Below, in pieces: positions 34,770-42,836 of a stretch of DNA of 64,000 nucleotides. Made by a program: the position numbers and the translations under genes. Source of the DNA: Herpetosiphon gulosus (lineage in GTDB: Bacteria; Chloroflexota; Chloroflexia; Chloroflexales; Herpetosiphonaceae); the NCBI RefSeq assembly GCF_039545135.1, contig NZ_BAABRU010000002.1, positions 1 through 64,000 on the forward strand, written 5' to 3'. The notes under the pieces were generated by a model, which had not been told where the DNA came from, did no database searches, and saw only the letters and a list, made by a program, of their open reading frames with translations. Position 1 is the stretch's first letter, and each line of letters opens with the position of its first letter.

Positions 34770-36482
34770 ATGGCTATATCTGAAGGTCGCAGCATTGAGA
34801 TTGATGCCCGTTGGGAAAACCTCGCCGCCCTCACCGATTACACCACCGAGATCGAAACTGATTTTGCCCTAACTAGCGAACAAGCGTTTGTGCTGGGCTT
34901 AGTGATCGAAGAAATTGTCACCAATATCATTAAATATAGCTATGCCGAGCAAGGTGGCCCACTGCAATTGCACAGCACGCTTGAAAATGGCGAGCTAGCA
35001 ATTCGGATTCGCGATCGCGGCCAGCCATTCAACCCCGACGATGCTGATCCACCCGATCTCTTCGCCAGCATCCACGATCGTCAAGTTGGCGGTTTGGGGG
35101 TGTTTTTGGTGCGCGAAATGGCCGATTCGATCACCTACCAACATGATGCTGCTAGTGGCTGGAATACCTTGATCGTGACCAAAAAGGCTTCGACTGAGGC
35201 CAGCATTGCCCCATTGGTCGAGTTTTTAGAGCAATTGCCATTGTTCCATGAAGTTGATCAGGCGACGATTCAAAATCTGGTACAAAGTGCTGAGCATGTG
35301 CGGCTCGCGCCAGGCGAAACCTTATTCAGCGAAGGCGATAGCGGCGACGATTGCTATATTGTGATGGCTGGCGATGTCGATGTAATTAAAGCGCTGGCGA
35401 CCGAAACAATTTTGCTGGAGCGCTGTCGGCCTGGGGCAATTTTGGGCGAAATGGCCTTGATCGATAACAGCCCTCGGGCGGCCAGCGTGCGAGCGCGAAC
35501 CGCCGCCACTCTGTTGCGCATCACTGAGGCCGAATTTGTGACCTTGATGCATGCCAACCCAACCACTGCCATGGCTTTGTTGCGTGGCGGCACAACTCGC
35601 CTGCGCCAATCGAATGCCCAAATGTTGGGTGGCCTCGAAAAGAAAAATCTTGAGCTAGCCAGTGCTTATGAAGAACTCAAATCGGCGCAGCAAGAACTGT
35701 TGCGGCTTGAGCGGATTGAGCGTGAATTGGCGATTGCCCGCGATATTCAGCGCTTCTTTTTGCCGCCGAGCATTCCTCAACCTGAGGGCTGGCAAATTGT
35801 GGCCTTCAACCAAGGCGCGTTAGAAGTTGGCGGCGACTTTTACGATGTGATTAAGCTTGGTGGCGACAAAATTGGCTTGGTAGTGGCCGATGCCTGTGGC
35901 AAAGGTGTGCCAGCCGCCTTGTTTGTGGCCCTGACGCGCTCATTGTTGCATTCTAATGCGCAATCGCTGGCAGCGCGGCCTGAAATTGCGACCGATCCGT
36001 TGGCACTGCTGACCGCAGCAATTACCATGACCAATAACTACATTTCACGTGAACATGGCGCAAGCAATATGTTCACGACCCTGTTTTTTGCCGCGTTTGA
36101 TCCACAAACTGGCGAGTTGGCCTATGTCAATGCTGGCCATAACCCGCCGATTATCATCAATCGCACCAGCCGCACTTTGCGCTATTTAGAAGGTACGGGC
36201 TTGCCCTTGGGGATTATGGAAGATCTGCCATACAAGGCCAAGAGCACCATCCTCGCCGCCGATGAATATTTCTTAGGCTTTACCGATGGTGCGACCGAGG
36301 CCTTTAATCTGGCAGGCGAGGTGTTTGATGATGCAGCCTTGACCAATGTGCTCAAGAATGGCGATTTCCATGATGCCCAATCATTGCTCGACAGCGTGTG
36401 GCAGGCCATCGAGAGCTTTGTTGGAGAAGCTGAACAGGCCGATGATATTACCTTGCTAACGGTTAGTCGTAATGGTTCATAG
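34770..36482 (+). CDS. Fusion regulator: RsbW-type kinase, cyclic-nucleotide domain and PP2C phosphatase
   Basis: ATG 34770 has AAGGTG 5 nt upstream; the longer frame from 34656 runs through a terminator hairpin. 570 residues, no membrane segment. Residues about 1-145 are an HATPase of the anti-sigma RsbW type: N box LGLVIEEIVTNIIKYSY, G box RDRGQPFNPDDADP, and GGLGVFLVREM. Residues about 150-270 form a cyclic-nucleotide-binding-like domain (GETLFSEGDSGDDCYIVMAG; GEMALIDNSPRAASV). After a coiled-coil linker, about 330-570 is a SpoIIE/RsbU PP2C phosphatase (GGDFYDV, VADACGKGVPAAL, YVNAGHNPP, TDGATEA). It combines opposing activities of the partner-switching stress pathway. Its last codons and stop are inside a MITE end. 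Confidence 0.88.
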   Translation: MAISEGRSIEIDARWENLAALTDYTTEIETDFALTSEQAFVLGLVIEEIVTNIIKYSYAEQGGPLQLHSTLENGELAIRIRDRGQPFNPDDADPPDLFASIHDRQVGGLGVFLVREMADSITYQHDAASGWNTLIVTKKASTEASIAPLVEFLEQLPLFHEVDQATIQNLVQSAEHVRLAPGETLFSEGDSGDDCYIVMAGDVDVIKALATETILLERCRPGAILGEMALIDNSPRAASVRARTAATLLRITEAEFVTLMHANPTTAMALLRGGTTRLRQSNAQMLGGLEKKNLELASAYEELKSAQQELLRLERIERELAIARDIQRFFLPPSIPQPEGWQIVAFNQGALEVGGDFYDVIKLGGDKIGLVVADACGKGVPAALFVALTRSLLHSNAQSLAARPEIATDPLALLTAAITMTNNYISREHGASNMFTTLFFAAFDPQTGELAYVNAGHNPPIIINRTSRTLRYLEGTGLPLGIMEDLPYKAKSTILAADEYFLGFTDGATEAFNLAGEVFDDAALTNVLKNGDFHDAQSLLDSVWQAIESFVGEAEQADDITLLTVSRNGS

Positions 36483-36713
36483 CATTAACAACCGTTGGCA
36501 TTCCCTTACCCCTCGCCCTTTCAAGGTAGGTTTTTAACAATAGTTGGGTGGAATACCCATCGATGTTCATGCCCTCACCCCTAGCCCCCTCTCCCGCAGG
36601 CGAGGCGAGGGGGAATCCCTCGATCATGAAGTTTGAAGCTTCCCTCTCCCGCCGCAGTGGGAGAGGGGTTGGGGGTGAGGGGACGAAGTTGGATGCCAAC
36701 CTGATGAACTATT
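36470..36713 (-). mobile_element. MITE-like element, copy D
   Basis: The left end TAATGGTTCAT (from 36470) and the GC-rich palindromic core match the family. The right end is degenerate (AACTATTTTA). It lies directly at the ends of two convergent genes: it supplies the stop codon of the fusion regulator and abuts the stop of the TPR gene at 36714. Confidence 0.55.
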
Positions 36714-37886
36714 TTAGTCGTTTAGTCTAATTAAACGATGCTGTTCGCGGTAATAATCAAGCTGTTGCTCACGATTTGGCTCTGGCGTGAGTTGCGCCAG
36801 CGTTGCCAGCAACGTCTTAGTGGCAGTCGCGATCGATTGGCTTGTCCAAGGCAAACTTGGTTTTTGAATTGGCAGGCCAATCAAATCGGGAATATCATCG
36901 AGCACATCGGGACTGCTGCGCATACTTAGGGCAAAAATGCAATGCAGCCCATCCAACTGCTCGGCAATGGCTTCGAGCATAGCGCTTTGCTCAAACTCAG
37001 CCATCACCACTAAGGTTATTTTTTCAGGGTCGCCAATTTTTTGGATGTAGGGGCGCTGCAATAACTGGGCAAGCGCTTGGGCGAGGGGCTTGCTCTGGGT
37101 ATCGAAGGCTAAAACTTGGTCGCAGCACCACACATGAACTTCAGCCAAGGCAGCAGCCCGTTGCAAAGTTGTCGCAATCGCCTCAAACGACCAGGCAAAC
37201 TCAGCGTGCGGCTTGAGATTCAGGCCATCGTCAAGGTTGCTGCCAAGGCAAATCAGGCCATGGGTCGCATACCAAGCATCTTTTTCGTTGCTAACGAGGC
37301 TAAATTCTTGGTAACGGCGGGCGATACTGCCGAGATCTTGCAGTTGCTCAATTTGCTCATCATCATCGACCAACAGAATCGCGCGGCCAAAACTGGCTAA
37401 AGCAGCATCATACAGTTGTAGCTTAATTTGACATTGCCCGATTAGCTCGTGAAATTCCCATTCATCATTATAAATTGGCCGTACATCGAGCAATTGATCG
37501 AGTGCTTGTTGATATAAGCCCTCAGCAAAATCAATATAGGCCAGTTCATAGGTTACAAAGGTATCTAAAGGAAAAAGCTCGACACATAAACGCAAAATCT
37601 GGCGAGCTTCGTGATAATGCTTTAACTCGATCAACACGGTGGCATAATTGGTCAATGCTTCGTAATCTGGTTCGATCGCCACGACTGCATGCCACGCATC
37701 AGCCGCTTTGGCCAATAGCCCGTTGCGTAAATAATATTTAGCCAAGGCCACATGAGCAGCCCGAAGCTGCGGATTTTCTTGTAATGCCTGCCGATACTCT
37801 TCTACAGCTTCAGCAATTCGCCCAGCATGTTCAAGTGATAATCCACGTCGATAATGTAATTCTGCTTGTCGGAATTTATCAGCCAT
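36714..37886 (-). CDS. TPR-repeat protein
   Basis: 390 residues from ATG 37886. The longer frame from 37928 runs into the upstream repeat array, so the shorter start is preferred though no ribosome site is visible. At least five tetratricopeptide repeats occupy about residues 1-190: AELHYRRGLSLEHAGRIAEA, LRAAHVALAKYYLRNGLLAK, and pairs such as ALTNYATVLIELKHYHEARQ. The C-terminal half (about 200-390) is alpha/beta with no recognised motif and may bind a partner. Soluble; acts as a scaffold by analogy. Convergent with the fusion regulator across MITE copy D. Confidence 0.75.
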   Translation of the reverse strand: MADKFRQAELHYRRGLSLEHAGRIAEAVEEYRQALQENPQLRAAHVALAKYYLRNGLLAKAADAWHAVVAIEPDYEALTNYATVLIELKHYHEARQILRLCVELFPLDTFVTYELAYIDFAEGLYQQALDQLLDVRPIYNDEWEFHELIGQCQIKLQLYDAALASFGRAILLVDDDEQIEQLQDLGSIARRYQEFSLVSNEKDAWYATHGLICLGSNLDDGLNLKPHAEFAWSFEAIATTLQRAAALAEVHVWCCDQVLAFDTQSKPLAQALAQLLQRPYIQKIGDPEKITLVVMAEFEQSAMLEAIAEQLDGLHCIFALSMRSSPDVLDDIPDLIGLPIQKPSLPWTSQSIATATKTLLATLAQLTPEPNREQQLDYYREQHRLIRLND

Positions 37887-37888
37887 AG

Positions 37889-38132
37889 TTAAAGTCAAAA
37901 GTAAGAAGTCAAAAGTCAAAATTACCAATTGAACATCAAAAGTAAGAAGTCAAAAGTCAAAATCACCAGTTGAACATCAAAAGTCAAAGTTACCAGAGTT
38001 AAAGTTAAAAGCTAGTTTATTCAATCGAACTACAATCAGCCCAGGGCAGAAAACTTAAATTTGTGCGTATTTTGCCTTCTGCCCTTTGACTTTTGCCTTT
38101 ATTCAGCCTTCTGCCCTTTGACTTTTGCCTTT
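37889..38132. repeat. Short tandem and interspersed repeats (AAAAGTCAAAAGT type)
   Basis: From 37889 to about 38010 the unit CAAAAGTAAGAAGTCAAAAG recurs with spacers containing TTGAACAT. At 38070-38132 the words TTTTGCCTTCTGCCCTTTGA and CTTTTGCCTTTA repeat twice, nearly the reverse complement of the same theme. No gene is seen. The repeats abut the start of the TPR gene and the end of rmlA. Confidence 0.7.
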
Positions 38133-39198
38133 ACAACAGCCCCACGTCGGAGTTATCGCCGAGCATCAGGCGGTAGGCTTTGGGTTTCATCGGCGAGGTA
38201 TGCAATTTGACATTGCGGCCAATCAAGCTATCTTCGATCCGGTTGGGTAGGCGAATAATTTCGCTATTTTCCAGCACAATCGAGTGCTCAATTTCGCTTT
38301 CTTCAATCGTACAATGATGATAGATTGAGGTAAACGGTCCAACGTATGAGTTAACGATCCGGGTTTCTTCGCCGATGATCGCTGGTCCACGAATCACGCT
38401 ATTGATCACTTGAGCGCCTTTTTCGATCGTGACTTTGCCAACCAATTGCGAATCGCGATCAACAAAGCCTGAGACGTGCGGCGTGATTTCTTCGAGCACC
38501 AAACGATTGGCATCGAGCATATCGGCGCGTTTGCCAGTATCAATCCACCAGCCTTGGTGAATATGGGCATGAACATGGTAATCGTGCTCGATCAACCATT
38601 GAATGGCATCGGTAATTTCCAACTCGCCCCGCCAAGAAGGCTTGATCGCCTCAACCGCTTCCCAAATATGCTGATCGAACATATAAATGCCGACCAAAGC
38701 CAAGTCTGAGCGGGGTTGGCGTGGTTTTTCAGTTAGACGTTCAATCGAGCCATCGTGGCGCAATTCAGCTACACCATATTGCTGGGGGTTGGCAACTTGC
38801 TTGAGCACAATTTGGGCATTGTGATCGGATGTAGCAAAGCCCGACACCAACGAGCTAACTCCACCCTCAATGCAGTTATCGCCCAAAAAGAGCGCAAATT
38901 TATCGTCGCCAATAAACGGGCGACTAATTTTGACCGCGTGAGCCAAGCCAAGCGGCGCTTCTTGGGGGATATATTCGATCTTTACGCCCCAGCGTGAGCC
39001 ATTGCCTACGGCGTTGCGCACTTCGGCCCCAGTATCGCCAATTACAATCCCAATTTCATCGATATCGGCATCGCGCAGGGCTTCGATCACCCGAAAAAGC
39101 ACTGGCTTGTTGGCGACAGGCACTAATTGCTTGGCGCTGGTATAGGTAATTGGGCGCAGGCGTGTGCCTTTACCACCACTCAGAACTAAACCTTTCAT
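38131..39198 (-). CDS. rmlA: Glucose-1-phosphate thymidylyltransferase, long form
   Basis: Makes dTDP-glucose from glucose 1-phosphate and dTTP, the first step to dTDP-rhamnose and other deoxysugars. 355 residues from ATG 39198; the longer frame overlaps the upstream gene and is rejected. The nucleotidyltransferase signature LVLSGGKGTRLRPITYTSAK opens the protein and FLGDNCIEGG holds the metal Asp. The last 110 residues form a left-handed beta-helix (VINSVIRGPAIIGEETRI), as in the 350-residue RmlA-long/StrD type rather than the 290-residue RmlA. It ends in a repeat-rich gap. Precursor supply for the glycosyltransferase cluster at 41-47 kb is likely. Confidence 0.9.
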   Translation of the reverse strand: MKGLVLSGGKGTRLRPITYTSAKQLVPVANKPVLFRVIEALRDADIDEIGIVIGDTGAEVRNAVGNGSRWGVKIEYIPQEAPLGLAHAVKISRPFIGDDKFALFLGDNCIEGGVSSLVSGFATSDHNAQIVLKQVANPQQYGVAELRHDGSIERLTEKPRQPRSDLALVGIYMFDQHIWEAVEAIKPSWRGELEITDAIQWLIEHDYHVHAHIHQGWWIDTGKRADMLDANRLVLEEITPHVSGFVDRDSQLVGKVTIEKGAQVINSVIRGPAIIGEETRIVNSYVGPFTSIYHHCTIEESEIEHSIVLENSEIIRLPNRIEDSLIGRNVKLHTSPMKPKAYRLMLGDNSDVGLL

Positions 39199-39221
39199 GA
39201 GCTGTGTCGTCTCCTTGGGCG

Positions 39222-39620
39222 CTAGGTAGTTGGCGTGGCAGTTGCGCTTAATCGCCATGCTACCAGCAATGCGCCAAAACTTTGCAAGATAATCGCTAAA
39301 ATTAAATAACTGGCATGGCCATTGGCTACAGCAGCCTCTTGACCAACAAAAATCCGCTCTAAACGAGCCGCTGCAAACAAACTGAGCAAGTAGGTCAAGC
39401 CTAACCAACCAGCAAATGGCCGATACAAGCGCCATTGGCCCAGCAAGCTGCCAATGAAACTGCCCAATGGCACGGCAACAACCGCCCAAACATAGGGCTT
39501 GAGTTGCTCAGGGCTAGGTGCAATTGCCCGTGATTGGTAGGCCATAAACGCCCCAATCGCCCCGAGCAATGCTCCCAACCCAACCAACCCAATCAATCGA
39601 ATCCGAGCGTTTGTCATCAT
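39222..39620 (-). CDS. Small four-helix membrane protein
   Basis: 132 residues with four hydrophobic helices (LIGLVGLGALLGAIGAFMAY; YVWAVVAVPLGSFIGSLLG; WLGLTYLLSLFAA; YLILAIILQSFGALLVAW) and short loops; the N-terminus is basic. No recognised family. Its ATG 39620 overlaps the stop of the upstream lipoprotein (ATGATGA), so translation is coupled. It is followed 23 bp later by rmlA. It belongs to the run ftsY, zinc ribbon, lipoprotein, membrane protein, rmlA on one strand. Function unknown. Confidence 0.65.
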   Translation of the reverse strand: MMTNARIRLIGLVGLGALLGAIGAFMAYQSRAIAPSPEQLKPYVWAVVAVPLGSFIGSLLGQWRLYRPFAGWLGLTYLLSLFAAARLERIFVGQEAAVANGHASYLILAIILQSFGALLVAWRLSATATPTT

Positions 39621-40144
39621 GGCGTGGCGGTAACCTCCGCTGGTGGCTCAACGGTTGGGGTTGTGCTCGGCGTAAGCGTCCAAGTTGGCGATGGCGATGG
39701 CGATGGGGTTGGGGTGGGCGGCGGCTGATAACTGATGCGATAAATGCCATTGCGAGCGTTGGTTGAACGCACGCGGTATTGTAAATCACCGACATCATTG
39801 CTCATCACGATGCCACGTTGGCTGCTACCCTCGGCCGAAGCCACCACCGTAAACGCCACGTTGGCTTGTTCACCACTCAAGACCTCGATCACCAATTCGC
39901 CGCTGGCAACTTGGGCATTAAAGGTTACATCGAGCAACATCGGCAACGTGCCAATATCCAGCGCTTGCAACACGGCCTCGCCGTTGGTATCGCTGCTGAC
40001 AAACTCAACATTCTGCGAACCAAGATCGGCTGTAATCGTGGCTTGCTCGTTGCGCCCAGCCATCAGCAAACAGCCTGTTAGCAATGGCGCTAACAGGCCG
40101 ATCAGCAACAATTGACGCAGTTGTGTCAACGACCAATTAGGCAT
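39617..40144 (-). CDS. Lipoprotein of unknown function
   Basis: 175 residues. The start is ATG 40144, which overlaps the zinc-ribbon gene by 8 bases; a longer frame to 40267 is the shadow of that gene. The signal sequence ends with lipobox LTGC (LLAPLLTGCLLMAG). The exported part has beta-strand-rich segments and a Pro/Thr tail (PPPTPTPSPSPSPTW), as on other surface proteins here. No enzymatic motif. Its stop overlaps the start of the next gene in an ATGA junction. Probably an envelope protein cotranscribed with ftsY. Confidence 0.7.
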   Translation of the reverse strand: MPNWSLTQLRQLLLIGLLAPLLTGCLLMAGRNEQATITADLGSQNVEFVSSDTNGEAVLQALDIGTLPMLLDVTFNAQVASGELVIEVLSGEQANVAFTVVASAEGSSQRGIVMSNDVGDLQYRVRSTNARNGIYRISYQPPPTPTPSPSPSPTWTLTPSTTPTVEPPAEVTATP

Positions 40145-40328
40145 ATGATTCTGGTTTGCTATCAGAATTGAGGGTTTCGGTTTCGGAAACCACCTCAACC
40201 TTATCGGGATCACGGCTGACGATCTTAAGCACATTATCGCAGTTGACACAGCCAACTTGCGCCCCAACCCGCATCACAGGGCTGAGTTTGAGGGCTTTTT
40301 TACATGCTGGGCAAAGCAATTTTGCCAT
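40137..40328 (-). CDS. Small zinc-ribbon protein coupled to ftsY
   Basis: 63 residues from ATG 40328, with GAGGAGG located in the last codons of ftsY; an ATG further upstream lies inside ftsY and is rejected. Two CxxC knuckles (LLCPACKK and GCVNCDN) form a zinc ribbon, followed by an acidic tail ending in KPESYA. It overlaps the start of the lipoprotein by 8 bases. The size and ribbon recall LysW-type carriers, but the terminal EDWGE motif of LysW is absent. It might bind nucleic acid or protein; function unknown. Confidence 0.7.
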   Translation of the reverse strand: MAKLLCPACKKALKLSPVMRVGAQVGCVNCDNVLKIVSRDPDKVEVVSETETLNSDSKPESYA

Positions 40329-40329
40329 G

Positions 40330-41295
40330 TTATTCCTCCTCGAAGAGCGCATTAACGAAAGATTCACCATCGAACAAGGCTAAATCGTTGATCGTTTCGC
40401 CAGTGCCGATATATTTAATCGGGCGCTCGATTTCTTGGACAATCGCGAAGGCAATGCCACCTTTGGCTGTGCCATCAAGTTTGGTCAAGGCCAAGTGGGT
40501 CACTTGGGCAGCTTGGGTAAAGGCTCGCGCTTGAATTAAGCCATTTTGGCCAGTCGTGGCATCGAGCACCAACAACACCTCGTGGGGAGCATATTGCCAG
40601 CGCTTCTTGACCACATTGGAAATTTTTTCAAGCTCCTTCATCAAGTTGTGCTTGCTTTGCAAGCGCCCAGCCGTGTCGATAATCAGCACGTCGGCTTGTT
40701 GATTGTAGGTTGCTTGGGTTGCATCATAAGCCACCGCGCCAGGATCAGAGCCAGGTTGTTGGCTAATCATCGGCACGCCAACCCGCTCAGCCCAGTGTTG
40801 CAACTGATCAATCGCCGCTGCACGGAAGGTATCAGCGGCAGCGAGGATTACATTTTTGCCCATGGCTTTGTAACGATTGGCCAATTTGGCGATCAAGGTG
40901 GTTTTGCCAACCCCATTGACCCCCACCACCAAAATCACATACGGCTTGGTTGAGCGTTCAGAGTATTGCGGCGTGTCCACATCGAGGCGGTTGACGAGCT
41001 CGCTTTTGAGCAACGAACGGGCTTCACTGGCAAACTTAAAGCCCTTCTTCTCGCACTTTTCGCGCACCCGCTCGACAATTTTCAGGGCATTTTCGGCCCC
41101 AACATCGCCAGCAATCAACAATTCCTCTAGCTCATCCCAAAGCTCATTGGTGATGGGATCTTCGCTACGAAACATGGCCGTAATTCGGCCAAAAAAGCCA
41201 CTACGGGTTTTTTGAACACTTTGTTCAATCTTTTTTTCTTCTTGTTTAATTTCTTGTTCGGAGCGTTCTTCACCACCGAAGAGTCGTCGAAACAT
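40330..41295 (-). CDS. ftsY: Signal recognition particle receptor
   Basis: Receptor GTPase that docks SRP-ribosome complexes at the membrane for cotranslational insertion. 321 residues from ATG 41295 (GGGTGC upstream; a GTG three codons earlier is possible). A short N-terminal charged region ([11 protein letters not shown]) replaces the long acidic A domain of E. coli. The NG domain shows G1 [16 protein letters not shown], the DTFRAAA motif, DTAGR at G3, [10 protein letters not shown] at G4 and the C-terminal [13 protein letters not shown]. Length matches FtsY of bacteria without the A domain. First gene of a tightly packed unit including the zinc ribbon and lipoprotein. Confidence 0.97.
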   Translation of the reverse strand: MFRRLFGGEERSEQEIKQEEKKIEQSVQKTRSGFFGRITAMFRSEDPITNELWDELEELLIAGDVGAENALKIVERVREKCEKKGFKFASEARSLLKSELVNRLDVDTPQYSERSTKPYVILVVGVNGVGKTTLIAKLANRYKAMGKNVILAAADTFRAAAIDQLQHWAERVGVPMISQQPGSDPGAVAYDATQATYNQQADVLIIDTAGRLQSKHNLMKELEKISNVVKKRWQYAPHEVLLVLDATTGQNGLIQARAFTQAAQVTHLALTKLDGTAKGGIAFAIVQEIERPIKYIGTGETINDLALFDGESFVNALFEEE

Positions 41296-41450
41296 ATAAA
41301 GCACCCTAACTTGTCATGAATTCGAGGCTGCACAATGCCCAATGCACTGCCGCCAATCCTCTGGCAATAATACCATTTAAATGATACTAGGGCTAACCCC
41401 AGCCCTAGCGCTGTTAAAATCAGCTGTTTTGATCATCGATCGCTATCCCT

Positions 41451-42836
41451 TTATTGTAATGAGGCAGCCTGCTGCTCGATGCTCTGGACATAGCGGGTCA
41501 ACATAGCTTGGCGTTGCTGAGCACGCGCATCGCGCCAACGATACCAACAATAGCCTGCAAACAAGAAGAAAATTGGCCAGAGCTGTACCCGATGGCGATA
41601 GGCTGTACCAAAATTGCCATATTGTGGAGCCGCCGCCGCGCTGCCAGCGAGCAAATAAAGCCATAGCAGCATGGTTTCGCGCCAACGACTACGCCATGCC
41701 AACAACATACCAAGCATTGCCAAAACCCAGAGCGGATACCATAACAGCGCCGCTTCGGGAATTGTCAGCAATTGGGCGGTGCTTTTGGTGGCTTCCCACG
41801 GCCATGGTCGCAACCAGAAATTAATCAAGGCAATTGGCAAATAGCGGGCAAAACCCAGCGGGGTGGTCGTATCAATTGTATTTTCAATTGTGCCTGTGCC
41901 AGTTGAGTTAGCCTCGCGTTTTTCGCTAATTGCGCTGAGCGAAAGCCGCTCTTGCAGATAATTGCTGCCCAAAAAACCATAGCCACTGCTCGAAAGCACC
42001 AAGCCCAAAGCCACAATCGTGATGGTGCTCAGACTCAAACGGGTTAGCCAATGGCGAGTTTGCTGAAAGCCAATCGTCAGGGCAATCATCAAGGCAATGC
42101 CAATTGAGGTTTCGCGTCGCACGCTCATCAACGCCCCAATCAGCAGTACCAACAATGGAATTTGCCATAATGATGAGCGTAAACCTTGGCTGGCAACATA
42201 CAAAATCCAGACTGAGAGCAACACCACCGCGCTATCTTTGAGATTTTGCGAAGTCCACAAAATCAGCGATGGCATAATTAGCATCCACAGCGCGGCAAAC
42301 CGCCCAACCCGTTGATCAAAAAAATGATTGCCTAACTTGGCGGTGTACACCGCTGCCATACCGGCAAACAAGCCATTAGCCAATTTTACGAGCAAGGTAT
42401 TCGGCCCAAACAGCCAAAAAATCACCGCCGAGAAATAAACATAGCCTGGCGCACCAACCGGAGTTGCAACCACCGCCTCGTAGCTGGCAAAATAATTAGC
42501 ATTCCAAGCTTGGGCAATCGTCATGGCATGTGGGCCATAAGCTGCACCATCGCTGAGATTTTCGAAGCTTGGCCAGAGAAATTCGAGTGCAAAGCTGGCT
42601 CCCCAACGCAGTCCCATTGCTGCCAAACACAGCAACAACATGCCCCGTAATTCATCGGGCTTACTAATCAGCCAAACCCAAGCATAGGCGATTATCGTTA
42701 GGCCAAGGCAAAATGCCACGCCTGCCAAATAGCGCAGCGGCATCAAGCCCGCTAGCCCACCTAAACCAAGGCAAACCAAGCCTACCAACAATGAACTGAG
42801 CCAACGATGATTCTTAATCCACATAATTGTGCGCAT
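41451..42836 (-). CDS. Multi-pass membrane protein, GT39/GT-C-like
   Basis: 461 residues with about 10 membrane helices and small loops. The first long exported loop has SFENLSDGAAYGPHAMTI, an acidic loop position typical of GT-C glycosyltransferases that use polyprenyl-phosphate sugars. GAGG lies 4 nt before ATG 42836, and the start overlaps the end of asnB by 23 bases. It is the last gene of the cluster glycosyltransferase, glycosyltransferase, AsnB, membrane protein. It may transfer a sugar to, polymerise or export a surface polysaccharide. The activity is inferred from topology and context. Confidence 0.65.
   Translation of the reverse strand: MRTIMWIKNHRWLSSLLVGLVCLGLGGLAGLMPLRYLAGVAFCLGLTIIAYAWVWLISKPDELRGMLLLCLAAMGLRWGASFALEFLWPSFENLSDGAAYGPHAMTIAQAWNANYFASYEAVVATPVGAPGYVYFSAVIFWLFGPNTLLVKLANGLFAGMAAVYTAKLGNHFFDQRVGRFAALWMLIMPSLILWTSQNLKDSAVVLLSVWILYVASQGLRSSLWQIPLLVLLIGALMSVRRETSIGIALMIALTIGFQQTRHWLTRLSLSTITIVALGLVLSSSGYGFLGSNYLQERLSLSAISEKREANSTGTGTIENTIDTTTPLGFARYLPIALINFWLRPWPWEATKSTAQLLTIPEAALLWYPLWVLAMLGMLLAWRSRWRETMLLWLYLLAGSAAAAPQYGNFGTAYRHRVQLWPIFFLFAGYCWYRWRDARAQQRQAMLTRYVQSIEQQAASLQ

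Noticed and set aside
36548-36730. Plus-strand frame in the gap after the fusion regulator
   Set aside because: It lies within MITE copy D and has no coding signature.
39198-39489. 97-codon extension of RmlA
   Set aside because: It overlaps the upstream membrane-protein gene out of frame; RmlA family proteins start at MKGLVLSGG.
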